A stretch of DNA of 64,000 nt. It comes from Serpentinicella alkaliphila (GTDB lineage Bacteria > Bacillota > Clostridia > Peptostreptococcales > Natronincolaceae). The notes beneath the pieces are model-generated. The model searched no databases, was not told where the DNA came from, and was given only the letters and a program-made list of their open reading frames with translations. The translations under genes were made by a program, and so were the position numbers. Location of the stretch: contig NZ_CP058648.1 in NCBI RefSeq assembly GCF_018141405.1, positions 1,627,001 to 1,691,000 of the forward strand, in the 5' to 3' direction. How positions within the stretch are numbered: position 1 is the stretch's first letter; the number at the start of each line of letters is the position of its first letter. This document shows, one piece after another, positions 1 to 8,185 of the stretch.

Positions 1-228
1 AGCGAGCTCATTAAAAAGGGTTATTTAATTAAAGTACCATCTGTTACCGATAGGAGAAGTTATACAGTTTCTATTACTAATGAAGGTCATGAATTAGTTC
101 AATCAACACGTGATGAATACTATAAAATCATAGAACTGCTTAAAGAAAAAATGGGACCAGAGAACTTTGAAGCATTTCTAAAGCTTATTCACAGTGCAAA
201 TCAAATACTTAAGGAGGTTAGAGGTTAA
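1..228 (+). CDS. MarR-family regulator, C-terminal fragment
   Basis: The window opens inside this reading frame; 75 residues remain before TAA. The visible part has the end of a winged-helix (GYLIKVPSVTDRRSY, where the D-R-R of the wing is typical of MarR proteins) followed by a long C-terminal helix that would dimerise. MarR proteins are DNA-binding repressors that usually control adjacent detoxification genes. Its TAA overlaps the ATG of the next gene (TAATG), so the two are translationally coupled, and the downstream oxidoreductase is the likely partner or target. The N-terminus lies outside the window, so the exact subfamily cannot be judged. Confidence 0.75.
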   Translation, partial: SELIKKGYLIKVPSVTDRRSYTVSITNEGHELVQSTRDEYYKIIELLKEKMGPENFEAFLKLIHSANQILKEVRG

Positions 229-1082
229 TGAAAATACTTGTAACCGGTGCTTCTGGTAATGTAGGAAGTTATGTTGTAAAAGAATTACTGAATAAAGGAG
301 AAAAGGTAGTAGTAGCTGGAACTGATATTGAAAAATTAACGAGAATGTTTGGAGATAATGTTGAAGTAGTTAAATTTGATTTTGAAGATGAAGGAACGTT
401 TAATAATGCATTAGAAGGAGTAGACCGTGTATTCCTTATGCGACCTCCACATATCGGTGAGCCTGAGGGAATATATCCCTTTGTTGATGCTATGAGGTCT
501 CATAATATAAAATTGGTATCTTTCTTATCATTAATGGGTGTAGAAAAAAATACAATACCACCTCACCATAAAATAGAAAAATATATTGAAAAAATTGGTG
601 TTCCATATGCACATGTTAGGCCTGGATTCTTTATGCAAAACTTATCTGGGATTCACTCAGTTGAGATTAAAGAAAAGGGTGAAATATTTATCCCCGCTGG
701 AAAGAGTAAAACGAGCTTTATCGATACAGCAGATATTGGTCTTATAGTGGCAACTTTACTACATGAATCAGAAACCTATGCAAATACTGCCCATACTATA
801 ACTGGATCAGAGTCTTTAGATTATTATGAAATAGCTGAAATTTTAAGTAAGGTCACTGGGAAGAAAATAACATACAAAAAACCTGGATTTTTTAAGTATA
901 GAAGCTACTACATTAATAATAGGGGTTTAGATAAAAAATATGTCAATGTGACCGTAGCACTGTATTTCATGACAAGGATGGGTACCGCAAAGATGGTGAC
1001 TGATGAGTTCTATAATATAACAGGAAGAAAACCTAGATCTTTTTATGATTTTGCTAGGGATAACGTAGATTGTTTTATGTAA
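228..1082 (+). CDS. NmrA-like NAD(P)-binding oxidoreductase
   Basis: The 284-residue protein begins with a Rossmann fold: MKILVTGASGNVGSYVV carries the GxxGxxG dinucleotide-binding glycines at residues 7-13. It follows the atypical short-chain dehydrogenase pattern of NmrA/QOR2-like proteins, with a C-terminal substrate domain and a HHKIEKYI segment where classical SDRs have YxxxK. Such proteins either reduce quinones or other small electrophiles, or sense the NAD(P) redox state. No catalytic Tyr-Lys pair is evident, so activity cannot be assigned. The gene overlaps the preceding MarR gene by one base and has an aaggagg ribosome site inside it, so the pair forms one operon. The cytosolic oxidoreductase fold is well supported; the substrate is unknown. 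Confidence 0.8.
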   Translation: MKILVTGASGNVGSYVVKELLNKGEKVVVAGTDIEKLTRMFGDNVEVVKFDFEDEGTFNNALEGVDRVFLMRPPHIGEPEGIYPFVDAMRSHNIKLVSFLSLMGVEKNTIPPHHKIEKYIEKIGVPYAHVRPGFFMQNLSGIHSVEIKEKGEIFIPAGKSKTSFIDTADIGLIVATLLHESETYANTAHTITGSESLDYYEIAEILSKVTGKKITYKKPGFFKYRSYYINNRGLDKKYVNVTVALYFMTRMGTAKMVTDEFYNITGRKPRSFYDFARDNVDCFM

Positions 1083-1244
1083 GGATTTTTACCCATATTA
1101 ATTAAAAAAAGTGTATTTAATAAAATAAATTTGCCTTTAGGTGCGAGGAGACTAACTATATGAAGTCAAGAAAAATTTCGTATTTAAAGAAGTCATGAAG
1201 AAAATAATTTTAAAGACATCTATTACAAAAAAATGCATGACAAA

Positions 1245-1265
1245 CAGAGCAACTCAGTTGCTCTG
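1245..1265. terminator. hairpin between the oxidoreductase gene and the IS110 transposase
   Basis: CAGAGCAAC and GTTGCTCTG form a perfect 9-bp stem with a TCA loop. It is followed by an A-run on the plus strand and by a weak T-rich stretch on the minus strand. It may end transcription of the minus-strand transposase or belong to the element end. The rest of 1083-1281 holds no convincing gene. Confidence 0.5.
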
Positions 1266-1281
1266 AAAAAAATAGATTAAA

Positions 1282-2460
1282 TTAGACTTGTGGAACAAAT
1301 GCAGTATTGTTTTTTAGGAGGTAGTAAATTACCCTAATTAACTTTTTACCGACATGGCATCTGGCAACATTGAAGTGTTTGCCTTCAGAACGCTTTTTGA
1401 CCATATAATCACTAAAGACTTTATCGCGCATAGCAACAAGTCTAGATGCTTGCATAATAGCCCACCTAAGGTATGTAGAGCCTCTCTTAACCATTGGAGT
1501 TTTAGATGCATTGTAAGTCCCAGATTGGTAAGTAGAAGGATCCATACCTGCAAATGCAAGAAGTTTAGCTGGGTTGGAGAAACGATCAATATGACCAATT
1601 TCAGCTAATATAATGGCAGCTAGAGTATATCCAATGCCAGGAATAGTAATGAGTGGGGTATTGAGTTCTTGTACGACTAATTTAATTTGATTATCTAATG
1701 CATCTATTTCTGTTTGTACAGATTGTATGAGGCGAATAGTTTGTTGTAATTCGAAGGCTGTAGAGCGATTGCTTGACCCAATAGATTTGATAGCAAGCTC
1801 TTTTAAAGCAATTGCTTTCTCTTTGCTATATTTACCTTTAGAGGCTGTTCTTATTAGGTTTGTCAACTTTGTCAGATTGCAGTTGTAAATACTATCGGGG
1901 GTTGGTAATTCAATTAATAATGCATATTTGGAACTTTGGTGTATAGACCAAAATAAGCTTGGCAATTCAGGAAAAATGATATCTATTAAGCGACTAACTG
2001 AAAGTTTAAGTCTAGAACGGTAACTAACCATTCTATGACGGTGTCTTGTTAGTGACTTTAGCTCCTGAATCTGATATGATACTGGTGAATAGGATTTAGA
2101 TTCATCAGTAAAGAGCATAGTTGCAATGACCTTAGCGTCGGTCTTATCTGTTTTAGTTTTCCTAAGGGTTTGAGCCTTACGGAAAAGATTAGTAGCCAAT
2201 GGATTTAGGATGGTGACCTGAAAGCCTTTGGAATACAGATAATTTGTGATATTTGTGCTGTAATGACCTGTTGATTCAAGTCCTATTTTTACGTTGTTAA
2301 TACTCTTGGAGCCAAGAGCAGAAAGGATAGAAGAATATAGGGTATCAAAACCTTCCTTAGAATTAGAAATACGTAAAGAATTAGTATGAATAACACCATC
2401 AGAGTCTAAGATACAGCAATCGTGTTTAGCTTTGGCAACATCAATGCCCACAAATAACAT
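1282..2460 (-). CDS. IS110-family transposase (DEDD recombinase)
   Basis: With the start at the ATG nine bases after AAGGAG (minus strand), the protein has 392 residues, the normal length for IS110 transposases. The N-terminal RuvC-like half starts MLFVGIDVAKAKHD with the first catalytic Asp in GIDVAK, followed by a KTDKTDAK segment that holds further acidic residues. The C-terminal transposase_20 half has PGIGYTLAAIILAEIG and the AFAGMDPSTYQSG motif containing the nucleophilic serine of the Tnp domain. IS110 enzymes are DEDD recombinases that act with an element-encoded bridge RNA. The reading frame is uninterrupted, so the enzyme could be active. An ATG three codons earlier is less well placed for the ribosome site. 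Confidence 0.93.
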   Translation of the reverse strand: MLFVGIDVAKAKHDCCILDSDGVIHTNSLRISNSKEGFDTLYSSILSALGSKSINNVKIGLESTGHYSTNITNYLYSKGFQVTILNPLATNLFRKAQTLRKTKTDKTDAKVIATMLFTDESKSYSPVSYQIQELKSLTRHRHRMVSYRSRLKLSVSRLIDIIFPELPSLFWSIHQSSKYALLIELPTPDSIYNCNLTKLTNLIRTASKGKYSKEKAIALKELAIKSIGSSNRSTAFELQQTIRLIQSVQTEIDALDNQIKLVVQELNTPLITIPGIGYTLAAIILAEIGHIDRFSNPAKLLAFAGMDPSTYQSGTYNASKTPMVKRGSTYLRWAIMQASRLVAMRDKVFSDYMVKKRSEGKHFNVARCHVGKKLIRVIYYLLKNNTAFVPQV

Positions 2461-2477
2461 AGTAATCAACTCCTTAA

Positions 2478-2690
2478 ATATAGTACGCTATGTTTCCACA
2501 AACCCTATGTTAAATGTATCCTTGCTATATATAAAACGTCAAAGCGTTATCTAACTAATTAACAAATGAACATAGAGCTGTGGTTATAGCCTCAAAAGAA
2601 ACAGTCGGCTGTATAGGGACAGCTGCCGTAGGTGAACAAACTAATCCACAGCGCCTATAAAGATTATATAGAAAATAATCTAGAAAGGAA
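2478..2690 (-). ncRNA. candidate IS110 bridge RNA (5' leader of the transposase)
   Basis: The non-coding stretch upstream of the transposase is strongly structured. GCTGTGG (from 2578) pairs with CCACAGC (to 2652), enclosing a second hairpin, GCTGT-ATAGGG-ACAGC, near 2610-2630. The layout of nested stem-loops in the leader, transcribed in the direction of the transposase, matches what is known of bridge RNAs in the IS110 subgroup. The word CTATGTT occurs twice in the part nearest the gene (2488-2494 and 2505-2511) and again near the presumed element edge at 2709-2715, as a guide loop might. Ends and folding are inferred by eye. Confidence 0.5.
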
Positions 2691-2692
2691 AA

Positions 2693-2726
2693 TGTATAAT
2701 GACTTCCCCTATGTTTTCATTATACA
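2693..2726. repeat. 10-bp inverted repeat before the flavoprotein gene
   Basis: TGTATAATGA (2693-2702) and TCATTATACA (2717-2726) are exact inverted copies around the 14-base spacer CTTCCCCTATGTTT. The structure ends 10 bases before the start codon at 2737, so it may be an operator, or the palindromic target into which the IS110 element inserted. Confidence 0.5.
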
Positions 2727-2736
2727 AGGTTAATAA

Positions 2737-3444
2737 ATGGATACAATAAAAAACTATTTATCAATATTTAAAAAACATGAAATATATCTTATTGACAAGT
2801 ACAGAGAAGTCGGTGACATTTATACTTTTGTTTTTGATATGAAGAAGCCTATAAGCTGGAAGGCCGGGCAACATGGGATATTTACAATAAATCATATAAA
2901 GGTTAATAGACCTACTAGGGCATTTAGTATAGCTTCGACACCATATGAGGGGCACATAAAGATATCTATGAAAATTAGTGGAAATCCAAGTGATTTTAAA
3001 AAATCTTTGCTGGATTTAGAGCTAGGCAAGAAAATATTAATGAGAGGACCAATAGGGTCGCTTTATACACAAAGTCAAAAACCACTATTATTTATAGCCG
3101 GTGGGATAGGTATAACTCCTTATAGGGCTTTGATAAAGGAGCGTATTTTGAAGTCAGCAGATTTTTCAAATGATATACAATTACTCTATATGGACAGTAG
3201 AGAAGAATTCATATATGTCGAGGAACTAGATAATGCAAGTAAAGAATCGTCTATTAAAATTAGATATATAGCTAAACGTGATGATTTGAACCTAGAAATT
3301 GAAAAATTTGTGGAGGAGCATAGAAACGAAGCAGAATATTTTATTGTAGGGCCAAAAACGATGATTAAATCTATTGAAGCTCTCTTAAGAAGTAAAGAAA
3401 TAGGAAAAAGGAATATAAAAAAAGATACCTTTATTGGTTACTAA
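2737..3444 (+). CDS. FNR-type flavoprotein oxidoreductase
   Basis: This 235-residue protein has the two domains of ferredoxin-NADP reductases. An FAD-binding beta barrel carries RAFSIAST (residues 61-68, the RxxS flavin motif), and an NAD(P)-binding domain carries AGGIGITPYRAL (about 121-132). It ends in TFIGY, where the aromatic residue normally stacks on the flavin. No iron-sulfur motif is present, so it should pass electrons between NAD(P)H and a separate carrier such as ferredoxin or flavodoxin. The gene is monocistronic with a weak aagg ribosome site and an inverted repeat just upstream. Family is well supported; the partner protein is unknown. Confidence 0.85.
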   Translation: MDTIKNYLSIFKKHEIYLIDKYREVGDIYTFVFDMKKPISWKAGQHGIFTINHIKVNRPTRAFSIASTPYEGHIKISMKISGNPSDFKKSLLDLELGKKILMRGPIGSLYTQSQKPLLFIAGGIGITPYRALIKERILKSADFSNDIQLLYMDSREEFIYVEELDNASKESSIKIRYIAKRDDLNLEIEKFVEEHRNEAEYFIVGPKTMIKSIEALLRSKEIGKRNIKKDTFIGY

Positions 3445-3545
3445 ATGAAAGTATGAGTGTATAAAATAATTTATCATCGTGCTGAATTGTTTCAGCAAAT
3501 GATTATAAAATACATAATTTATGGAGAAAGTTACTTAATATATTG

Positions 3546-3577
3546 AATCCTTCAAATTAGCTCTGAAGGATTTTTTT
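3546..3577 (+). terminator. rho-independent terminator after the flavoprotein gene
   Basis: AATCCTTCA and TGAAGGATT pair across a 9-base loop and run into seven T. Between 3445 and 3545 there is also a small GCTGAA/TTCAGC hairpin (3481-3496) without a T-run. Confidence 0.85.
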
Positions 3578-3735
3578 ATGAACTGATTACTAAATTAAAG
3601 TCAGCGTGCGGTAATAGTTGTAAATTAACAAAAGTTAAAGTAAAATAAAAGCAACAATAGTATCAAGTATTTATACATATTATTAATTATGTAACTATAG
3701 AATTTAAAGACTGGTTGATAAAGGAGTAGATAATC

Positions 3736-4905
3736 ATGCAGTTCGCTAAAAGAATGAATCAATTTGGAGAGGGCATCTTTACAAAATTGGCAGAAATCAA
3801 AAGAAAGAAATTAGAAAAGGGAGAGCCTGTTGTTGATTTAAGTATAGGTGCACCAAATATTCCACCGGCTGACCACATAATAGAGGCTTTATGTACTGCG
3901 GCTTTAGACAAAAACAATTATACTTATGCTATTAATGACCAAAATGATTTATTAGAAGCTGTAAGTTATTGGTATAAAAAAAGATATGGTGTTGATTTGA
4001 ACCCTAAAACAGAGGTATGTTCACTTTTAGGTTCTCAAGAAGGGCTTGCACATATTTCATTGTCTATTATAGATGAGGGGGATTTAGTTTTGGTACCCGA
4101 TCCTTGCTACCCTGTATTTGCAGACGGACCACTATTAGCAGGAGCAAAGCTATATTTTATGCCACAGAAAAAAGAAAATGGTTATATTATAAATCTGGAG
4201 GATATTCCGGAATACGTTGCCAAAGAAGCTAAATTTATGATTGTATCATATCCAAATAATCCTACTACAGCTATGGCACCTGATGAATTTTATGTTGATT
4301 TAGTTGCCTTTGCAAAAAAATATGATATTATAGTACTTCATGATAATGCATATAGTGAACTTGTATTTGATGGACAACAGTGTGGAAGCTTTCTTGCATT
4401 TCCAGGAGCGAAAGATGTAGGAATCGAGTTTAACTCTCTATCTAAAACCTATGGTTTAGCAGGGGCCAGAATTGGTTTTTGTATTGGTAATGAGGAAGTT
4501 GTATCTCGGTTAAAGATTCTAAAATCTAACATGGATTATGGTATGTTTCTGCCAATTCAAAAAGCCGCAATTTCAGCTATTACTCAAAATCAAGATTGTG
4601 TAGAGGAAACTAGAAAGGCTTATGAAAAGAGAAGGGATATTCTCTGTAATGGATTTAATGAAATAGGTTGGAACATACAAAAACCTCAGGGAACTATGTT
4701 TGTTTGGTCGGAAATACCTACTAATTACAAGAAGTCTGAAGACTTTGTCATTGATATGATAGAAAAGGCAGGAGTTATCATTACCCCAGGAAGTGCTTTT
4801 GGTCCTTTAGGAGAAGGATATGTTAGGATGGCATTAGTGCAAGATGAAGAGGAATTGAGAAAGGCAATTAAAGCTGTTGATGAAAGTGGAATTTTAAAAG
4901 TATAG
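3736..4905 (+). CDS. class I/II PLP-dependent aminotransferase (DapL-like)
   Basis: The 389-residue fold-type I aminotransferase shows the family motifs in order: YPNNPTT (substrate and PLP Asn), HDNAYSELVFDG (pyridine-N Asp) and SLSKTYGLAGARIGF with Schiff-base Lys237, then a C-terminal arm with MFVWSEIP. The N-terminal text VVDLSIGAPNIPP resembles LL-diaminopimelate aminotransferases and related clostridial enzymes, but the substrate cannot be fixed from sequence alone. It is cytosolic and is followed by a perfect palindromic terminator, then an NhaC-type transporter gene with its own promoter. It may act in amino-acid use, lysine synthesis or peptidoglycan precursor supply. Confidence 0.88.
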   Translation: MQFAKRMNQFGEGIFTKLAEIKRKKLEKGEPVVDLSIGAPNIPPADHIIEALCTAALDKNNYTYAINDQNDLLEAVSYWYKKRYGVDLNPKTEVCSLLGSQEGLAHISLSIIDEGDLVLVPDPCYPVFADGPLLAGAKLYFMPQKKENGYIINLEDIPEYVAKEAKFMIVSYPNNPTTAMAPDEFYVDLVAFAKKYDIIVLHDNAYSELVFDGQQCGSFLAFPGAKDVGIEFNSLSKTYGLAGARIGFCIGNEEVVSRLKILKSNMDYGMFLPIQKAAISAITQNQDCVEETRKAYEKRRDILCNGFNEIGWNIQKPQGTMFVWSEIPTNYKKSEDFVIDMIEKAGVIITPGSAFGPLGEGYVRMALVQDEEELRKAIKAVDESGILKV

Positions 4906-4991
4906 CCTTGCATAATATTGCATGCTACATGTATAAAGTAATAAAAGTATGTTTTTTAAAAAGCAATACAACCATATTTCTCTCTTTATAA

Positions 4992-5014
4992 ACCCTACTT
5001 TAAAGTAGGGTTTT
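4992..5014 (+). terminator. palindromic terminator after the aminotransferase
   Basis: ACCCTACTTTAAAGTAGGGT is a perfect 20-base palindrome followed by only a short TTTG run. It separates the aminotransferase from the nhaC promoter. Confidence 0.7.
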
Positions 5015-5058
5015 GTGTACGATAATTATGGTAAATAATTGTTTTCAAAGGAATGTTA

Positions 5059-5098
5059 TTGACATATTTGACATACTTTCTTATACTATCAAAGTATG
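5059..5098 (+). promoter_or_regulatory. nhaC promoter with overlapping inverted repeat
   Basis: TTGACA (5059-5064), a 17-base spacer and TATACT (5082-5087) form a good sigma-A promoter. CATACTTT (5072-5079) and AAAGTATG (5091-5098) are inverted copies that flank the -10 box, a suitable place for a repressor to bind. Downstream, TTCACTG (5157-5163) can pair with CAGTGAA (5186-5192), which abuts the AAGGGGG ribosome site. Confidence 0.65.
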
Positions 5099-5204
5099 CA
5101 AAAATAATAAAGGATTTTATTTTATCCTATTTATATGTAATGATGTGCTTCTTGCTTTCACTGCAAGGGGTTTTTTTCATGTATACAGTGAAGGGGGTAT
5201 AGAG

Positions 5205-6511
5205 ATGATTATTAATAAAAGAAAAGGTAGTCCATGGGCATTACTACCATTAGCAGTCTTTCTGGTAGTATATCTTGTCACTTCAATTGTTTTAGGGGAT
5301 TTCTATAAGATGCCAGTAAGCGTAGCTTTCTTAATTTCAAGCATTGTGGCAATCTGTATGAATAAAAATGAAAGCATAAGTAATAAAGCGGAAATTTTTT
5401 GTAAAGGTGCTGGAAATGTAAATATAATTTTAATGTGTGTTATTTTCATATTAGCAGGAGCTTTCGCACAAGTAGCCAAGGAGATGGGAGCTGTAGATTC
5501 TACAGTAAACTTAGGATTAAGTATTTTGCCAAGCAATATTTTAATTGCGGGTATATTTATTATAGGTTGCTTTATATCTTTATCAATAGGGACTTCTGTA
5601 GGTACTATTGTGGCTTTAGCACCAATGGCAGTAGGAATAGCTGAAAAAACTGGAAGTCCTATGGGATTAGCTTTGGGTGCTGTTGTTAGTGGTGCTATGT
5701 TTGGTGATAACTTATCTCAATGATTTCAGATACAACCATTGCAGCAGCAAGAACACAAGGTTGTAACATGACAGATAAGTTTAAAATGAACTTTAGGATT
5801 GTTGTACCAGCAGCTATCATTACGACTATTATTTTTGCATTAATAAATGCTGGTAATACAATAGTATTAGAGGGGAATTATGAATATAGCATTATTAAAG
5901 TATTAACTTATGTTGCGGTCTTAATTGGGGCGCTTCTTGGGGTCAATGTTATGGTTGTTTTAGTTGGTGGTACACTTTTAGCCGGTGGAATAGGTATTTT
6001 TACAAATGCCTTTGATATTTGGGGATTTGTACAAGCTATAGAAAAAGGCATAATGGGTATGTCAGAAATAATAATTATTTCTCTGCTAATTGGGGGAATA
6101 GTTGAAATTATAAAATTTAATGGGGGAATAGAGTTTTTATTGAACTATATTAAAAAAAGTATCAAGAGCAAAAAAGGAGCAGAATTCGGTATTGGTATTT
6201 TGGTAACTTTAGTAAATATGTGCACGGCTAATAATACTATAGCTATTGTAACTGCTGGGCCTATTGCAAAAGATATTGCTGATGAGTATGGTATAGATCC
6301 TAGAAGGTCAGCAAGTTTACTCGATACTTTTTCTTGTTTCTGTCAAGGTTTAATTCCGTATGGAGCACAGCTTCTTGTTGCAGCTAGCATAGCAGGTATA
6401 TCAAGTCTGGATATTATGAAGTTTCTATATTATCCATATTTAATGGGTATATGTGTACTATTGGCGATTATATTCGGTATACCAAGTATGAAAAATGTAT
6501 ACGCAAAGTAA
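5205..6511 (+). pseudogene. nhaC: NhaC-family Na+/H+ antiporter, split by a frameshift
   Basis: Two reading frames together give a full-length NhaC protein of about 435 residues with many hydrophobic segments. The first half (5205-5723) starts at ATG after AAGGGGG and ends GAMFGDNLSQ. The second (5720-6511) begins MISDTTIAAARTQGC. Joined, they restore the conserved GDNLS-ISDTTI signature, so a one-base loss or two-base gain lies near 5717-5721, exactly in the signature loop. The stop and the next ATG overlap as ATGA, so coupled translation of two half-transporters is possible, though more likely the gene is dead or the base call is wrong. NhaC proteins exchange Na+ (or organic ions) for protons in the membrane. 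Confidence 0.85.
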
Positions 6512-6553
6512 ACTTAATGTATTAATATATGAATTAAATAAGAATTAATTTAG

Positions 6554-6584
6554 AAAACCCTTGACCCATGTTTAGGGTTTTTTT
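6554..6584 (+). terminator. terminator after nhaC
   Basis: AAAACCCT (6554-6561) pairs with AGGGTTTT (6574-6581), followed by a T-run to 6584. Confidence 0.85.
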
Positions 6585-6656
6585 ATATATCTCTTTTACA
6601 AGACGTAATGGTCAGATTTTTGTGTTATTTATTAATTTAACTTAACATTATGGGTA

Positions 6657-6686
6657 TTGATTTACTGGGTGGATTTGTGGTATAGT
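6657..6686 (+). promoter_or_regulatory. promoter of the DAHP synthase gene
   Basis: TTGATT (6657-6662) and TATAGT (6681-6686) are separated by 18 bases and lie about 50 bases before the gene. No T-box or attenuator is visible between promoter and start. Confidence 0.5.
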
Positions 6687-6739
6687 CTCATATAAGATTA
6701 ATTTTCTGAAAATTCAAAAAAGCAAAGGAGATAACAAAC

Positions 6740-7768
6740 ATGAGCATGATATTCAAGCGAAGAATTCCTACTTCTGAAGAAATAATGGAGCAAATTCCTA
6801 TACCGGAACATATAAAAGCTATTAAGGAAACAAGAGATAGAGATATAAGAAATGTTTTTGAAAACAAAGATGATAGATTTGTTCTTATTATTGGACCATG
6901 CTCAGCAGATAATGAAGATTCTGTATGTGAATACATCGGTAAGCTGGCAAAGGTGCAAGAACAAGTAAAAGATTCAATTTTGATTGTACCTAGAATTTAT
7001 ACTAACAAACCTAGAACTACTGGTGAAGGATATAAGGGGATGGCACATCAACCGGACCCAACTAAAACCCCGGATTTATTTGAAGGAATTAAAGCAATTA
7101 GAAAAATGCATATAAGGGCTTTAAGTGAATTTCATATGCCTGCGGCAGATGAAATGTTATATCCAGAAAATTATATTTATTTGTCGGATTTATTAGGGTA
7201 TATTGCTATAGGTGCACGTTCTGTTGAAAATCAGGGACATAGGTTGGCCGTCAGTGGTGTGGATGTACCTACTGGTATGAAAAATCCTACAAGTGGAGAT
7301 TTGACAGTGATGTTAAATTCTATAATAGCAGCTCAACAATCACATACTTTTACCTATTCAGGATGGGAAGTTGAAACTACTGGGAATAAGCTAACTCATG
7401 CTATATTAAGAGGTGCTGTAGATTCAAATGGAAGAAATATACCGAATTATCACTATGAAGATTTAATTAGGGCTGCAACAGAATATGAAAAATTACAGCT
7501 TTGCAATACAGCAATGATAGTAGATGTAAATCATGCAAATTCAATGAAATGCTATTATGAACAACCACGAATTGCAAAGGAAGTACTATCTAGTAGAAAC
7601 TATGACCCACTATTGAAGAAAATGATAAAAGGATTAATGATAGAAAGCTATTTAATAGAGGGTAAACAAGATGTAAACGAAAATATATATGGAAAGTCTA
7701 TAACAGATGGGTGTATAGGTTGGGATACAACAGAAAGGTTAATATATGGTATTGCTGAGAAACTTTAA
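6740..7768 (+). CDS. aroF: 3-deoxy-7-phosphoheptulonate synthase, class I
   Basis: The 342-residue enzyme condenses phosphoenolpyruvate and erythrose 4-phosphate to DAHP, the first step of aromatic amino-acid synthesis. Class I hallmarks are IIGPCSADNEDSV (residues 50-62), RIYTNKPRTTGEGYKG, GARSVENQGHR, GNKLTHAILRG and VDVNHANSMK, which supply PEP, phosphate and metal ligands. The length agrees with AroFGH-type enzymes. It starts at ATG after aaaggag, stands alone between two terminators, and has its own promoter. An allosteric (Phe, Tyr or Trp) specificity cannot be read from the sequence with confidence. The gene symbol denotes the family, not the isozyme. Confidence 0.92.
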   Translation: MSMIFKRRIPTSEEIMEQIPIPEHIKAIKETRDRDIRNVFENKDDRFVLIIGPCSADNEDSVCEYIGKLAKVQEQVKDSILIVPRIYTNKPRTTGEGYKGMAHQPDPTKTPDLFEGIKAIRKMHIRALSEFHMPAADEMLYPENYIYLSDLLGYIAIGARSVENQGHRLAVSGVDVPTGMKNPTSGDLTVMLNSIIAAQQSHTFTYSGWEVETTGNKLTHAILRGAVDSNGRNIPNYHYEDLIRAATEYEKLQLCNTAMIVDVNHANSMKCYYEQPRIAKEVLSSRNYDPLLKKMIKGLMIESYLIEGKQDVNENIYGKSITDGCIGWDTTERLIYGIAEKL

Positions 7769-7787
7769 ATACTGTTATCTTTACAAG

Positions 7788-7815
7788 AAAAGAGGAGCGA
7801 AAGCTTCTCTTTTGT
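7788..7815. terminator. terminator shared by aroF and the PadR gene
   Basis: AAAAGAGGAGC and GCTTCTCTTTT form an 11-bp stem with a GAAA tetraloop. The stem has A/T-rich flanks on both sides and lies between convergent genes, so it can serve both. Confidence 0.8.
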
Positions 7816-7825
7816 TGTAAAGTAC

Positions 7826-8134
7826 TCAGTCCTTTATCTCTTTAAATAATTCATATGCTTTCTTTTTTGCTTCCTCCAAAATTTCACTACCCAGTGGTGT
7901 TATTGTATAGTATTTTCTAATTTTACCTTCTACTGTTTTATCTTGTCTTTCTAATAGTCCTTTAGACTCCATATTATGAAGTAAAGGATAGAGTGTTCCA
8001 GGGCTCATATCGTATCCATGTTCTTTAAGTTCATCAATCATCCATACACCGTAAAAGGGACATTTCTTAGCGTGATGAAGTATATGGATTTGTATAAAAC
8101 CAAGGAAAAATTTTCTTAATATTTGCTCTTGCAA
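7826..8134 (-). CDS. PadR-family transcriptional regulator
   Basis: I place the start at a TTG codon eight bases after AGGAG (minus strand), giving 102 residues. An upstream ATG at 8164 lacks a ribosome site and lies in the operator region. The protein is a short PadR regulator: a winged helix with the characteristic YDMSPGTLYPLLHNMESKGLL, the wing KIRKYYTITPLG and one C-terminal dimerisation helix. PadR proteins repress neighbouring transporter or stress genes and respond to small ligands. It is divergent from the chromate transporter gene, with palindromes between them, so it very likely controls that gene and itself. Confidence 0.88.
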   Translation of the reverse strand: MQEQILRKFFLGFIQIHILHHAKKCPFYGVWMIDELKEHGYDMSPGTLYPLLHNMESKGLLERQDKTVEGKIRKYYTITPLGSEILEEAKKKAYELFKEIKD

Positions 8135-8162
8135 TGTATTCACTCCTAAATTATAATTATAC

Positions 8163-8185
8163 ATATCGATATCGAAAATCGATAT
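8163..8185. promoter_or_regulatory. probable PadR operator between padR and chrA
   Basis: ATATCGA and TCGATAT (8169-8185) are inverted 7-base arms around AAA, and ATATCGATAT at 8163-8172 overlaps them as a second palindrome. The position, just upstream of the PadR start and in the shared intergenic region, fits autorepression and control of the chromate transporter. Confidence 0.6.

Larger units (their letters stand above)
1245..2709 (-). mobile_element. IS110-family insertion sequence, ends uncertain
   Basis: The transposase gene (1282-2460, minus strand) plus about 240 bases of structured leader between it and the flavoprotein gene at 2737 make a unit near 1.4-1.5 kb, which fits IS110 elements. 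IS110 elements normally lack terminal inverted repeats and make little or no target duplication, so the ends cannot be read from repeats. The limits given are a guess based on the 3' hairpin and the CCCTATGTT word near 2707. Confidence 0.5.

Noticed and set aside
1338-1608. Short reading frames on both strands within the IS110 transposase
   Set aside because: They are shadows of the intact transposase frame, with no ribosome sites and atypical composition.
5013-5204. N-terminal extension of the NhaC protein
   Set aside because: It covers the promoter and leader and lacks NhaC similarity; the ATG at 5205 follows AAGGGGG.
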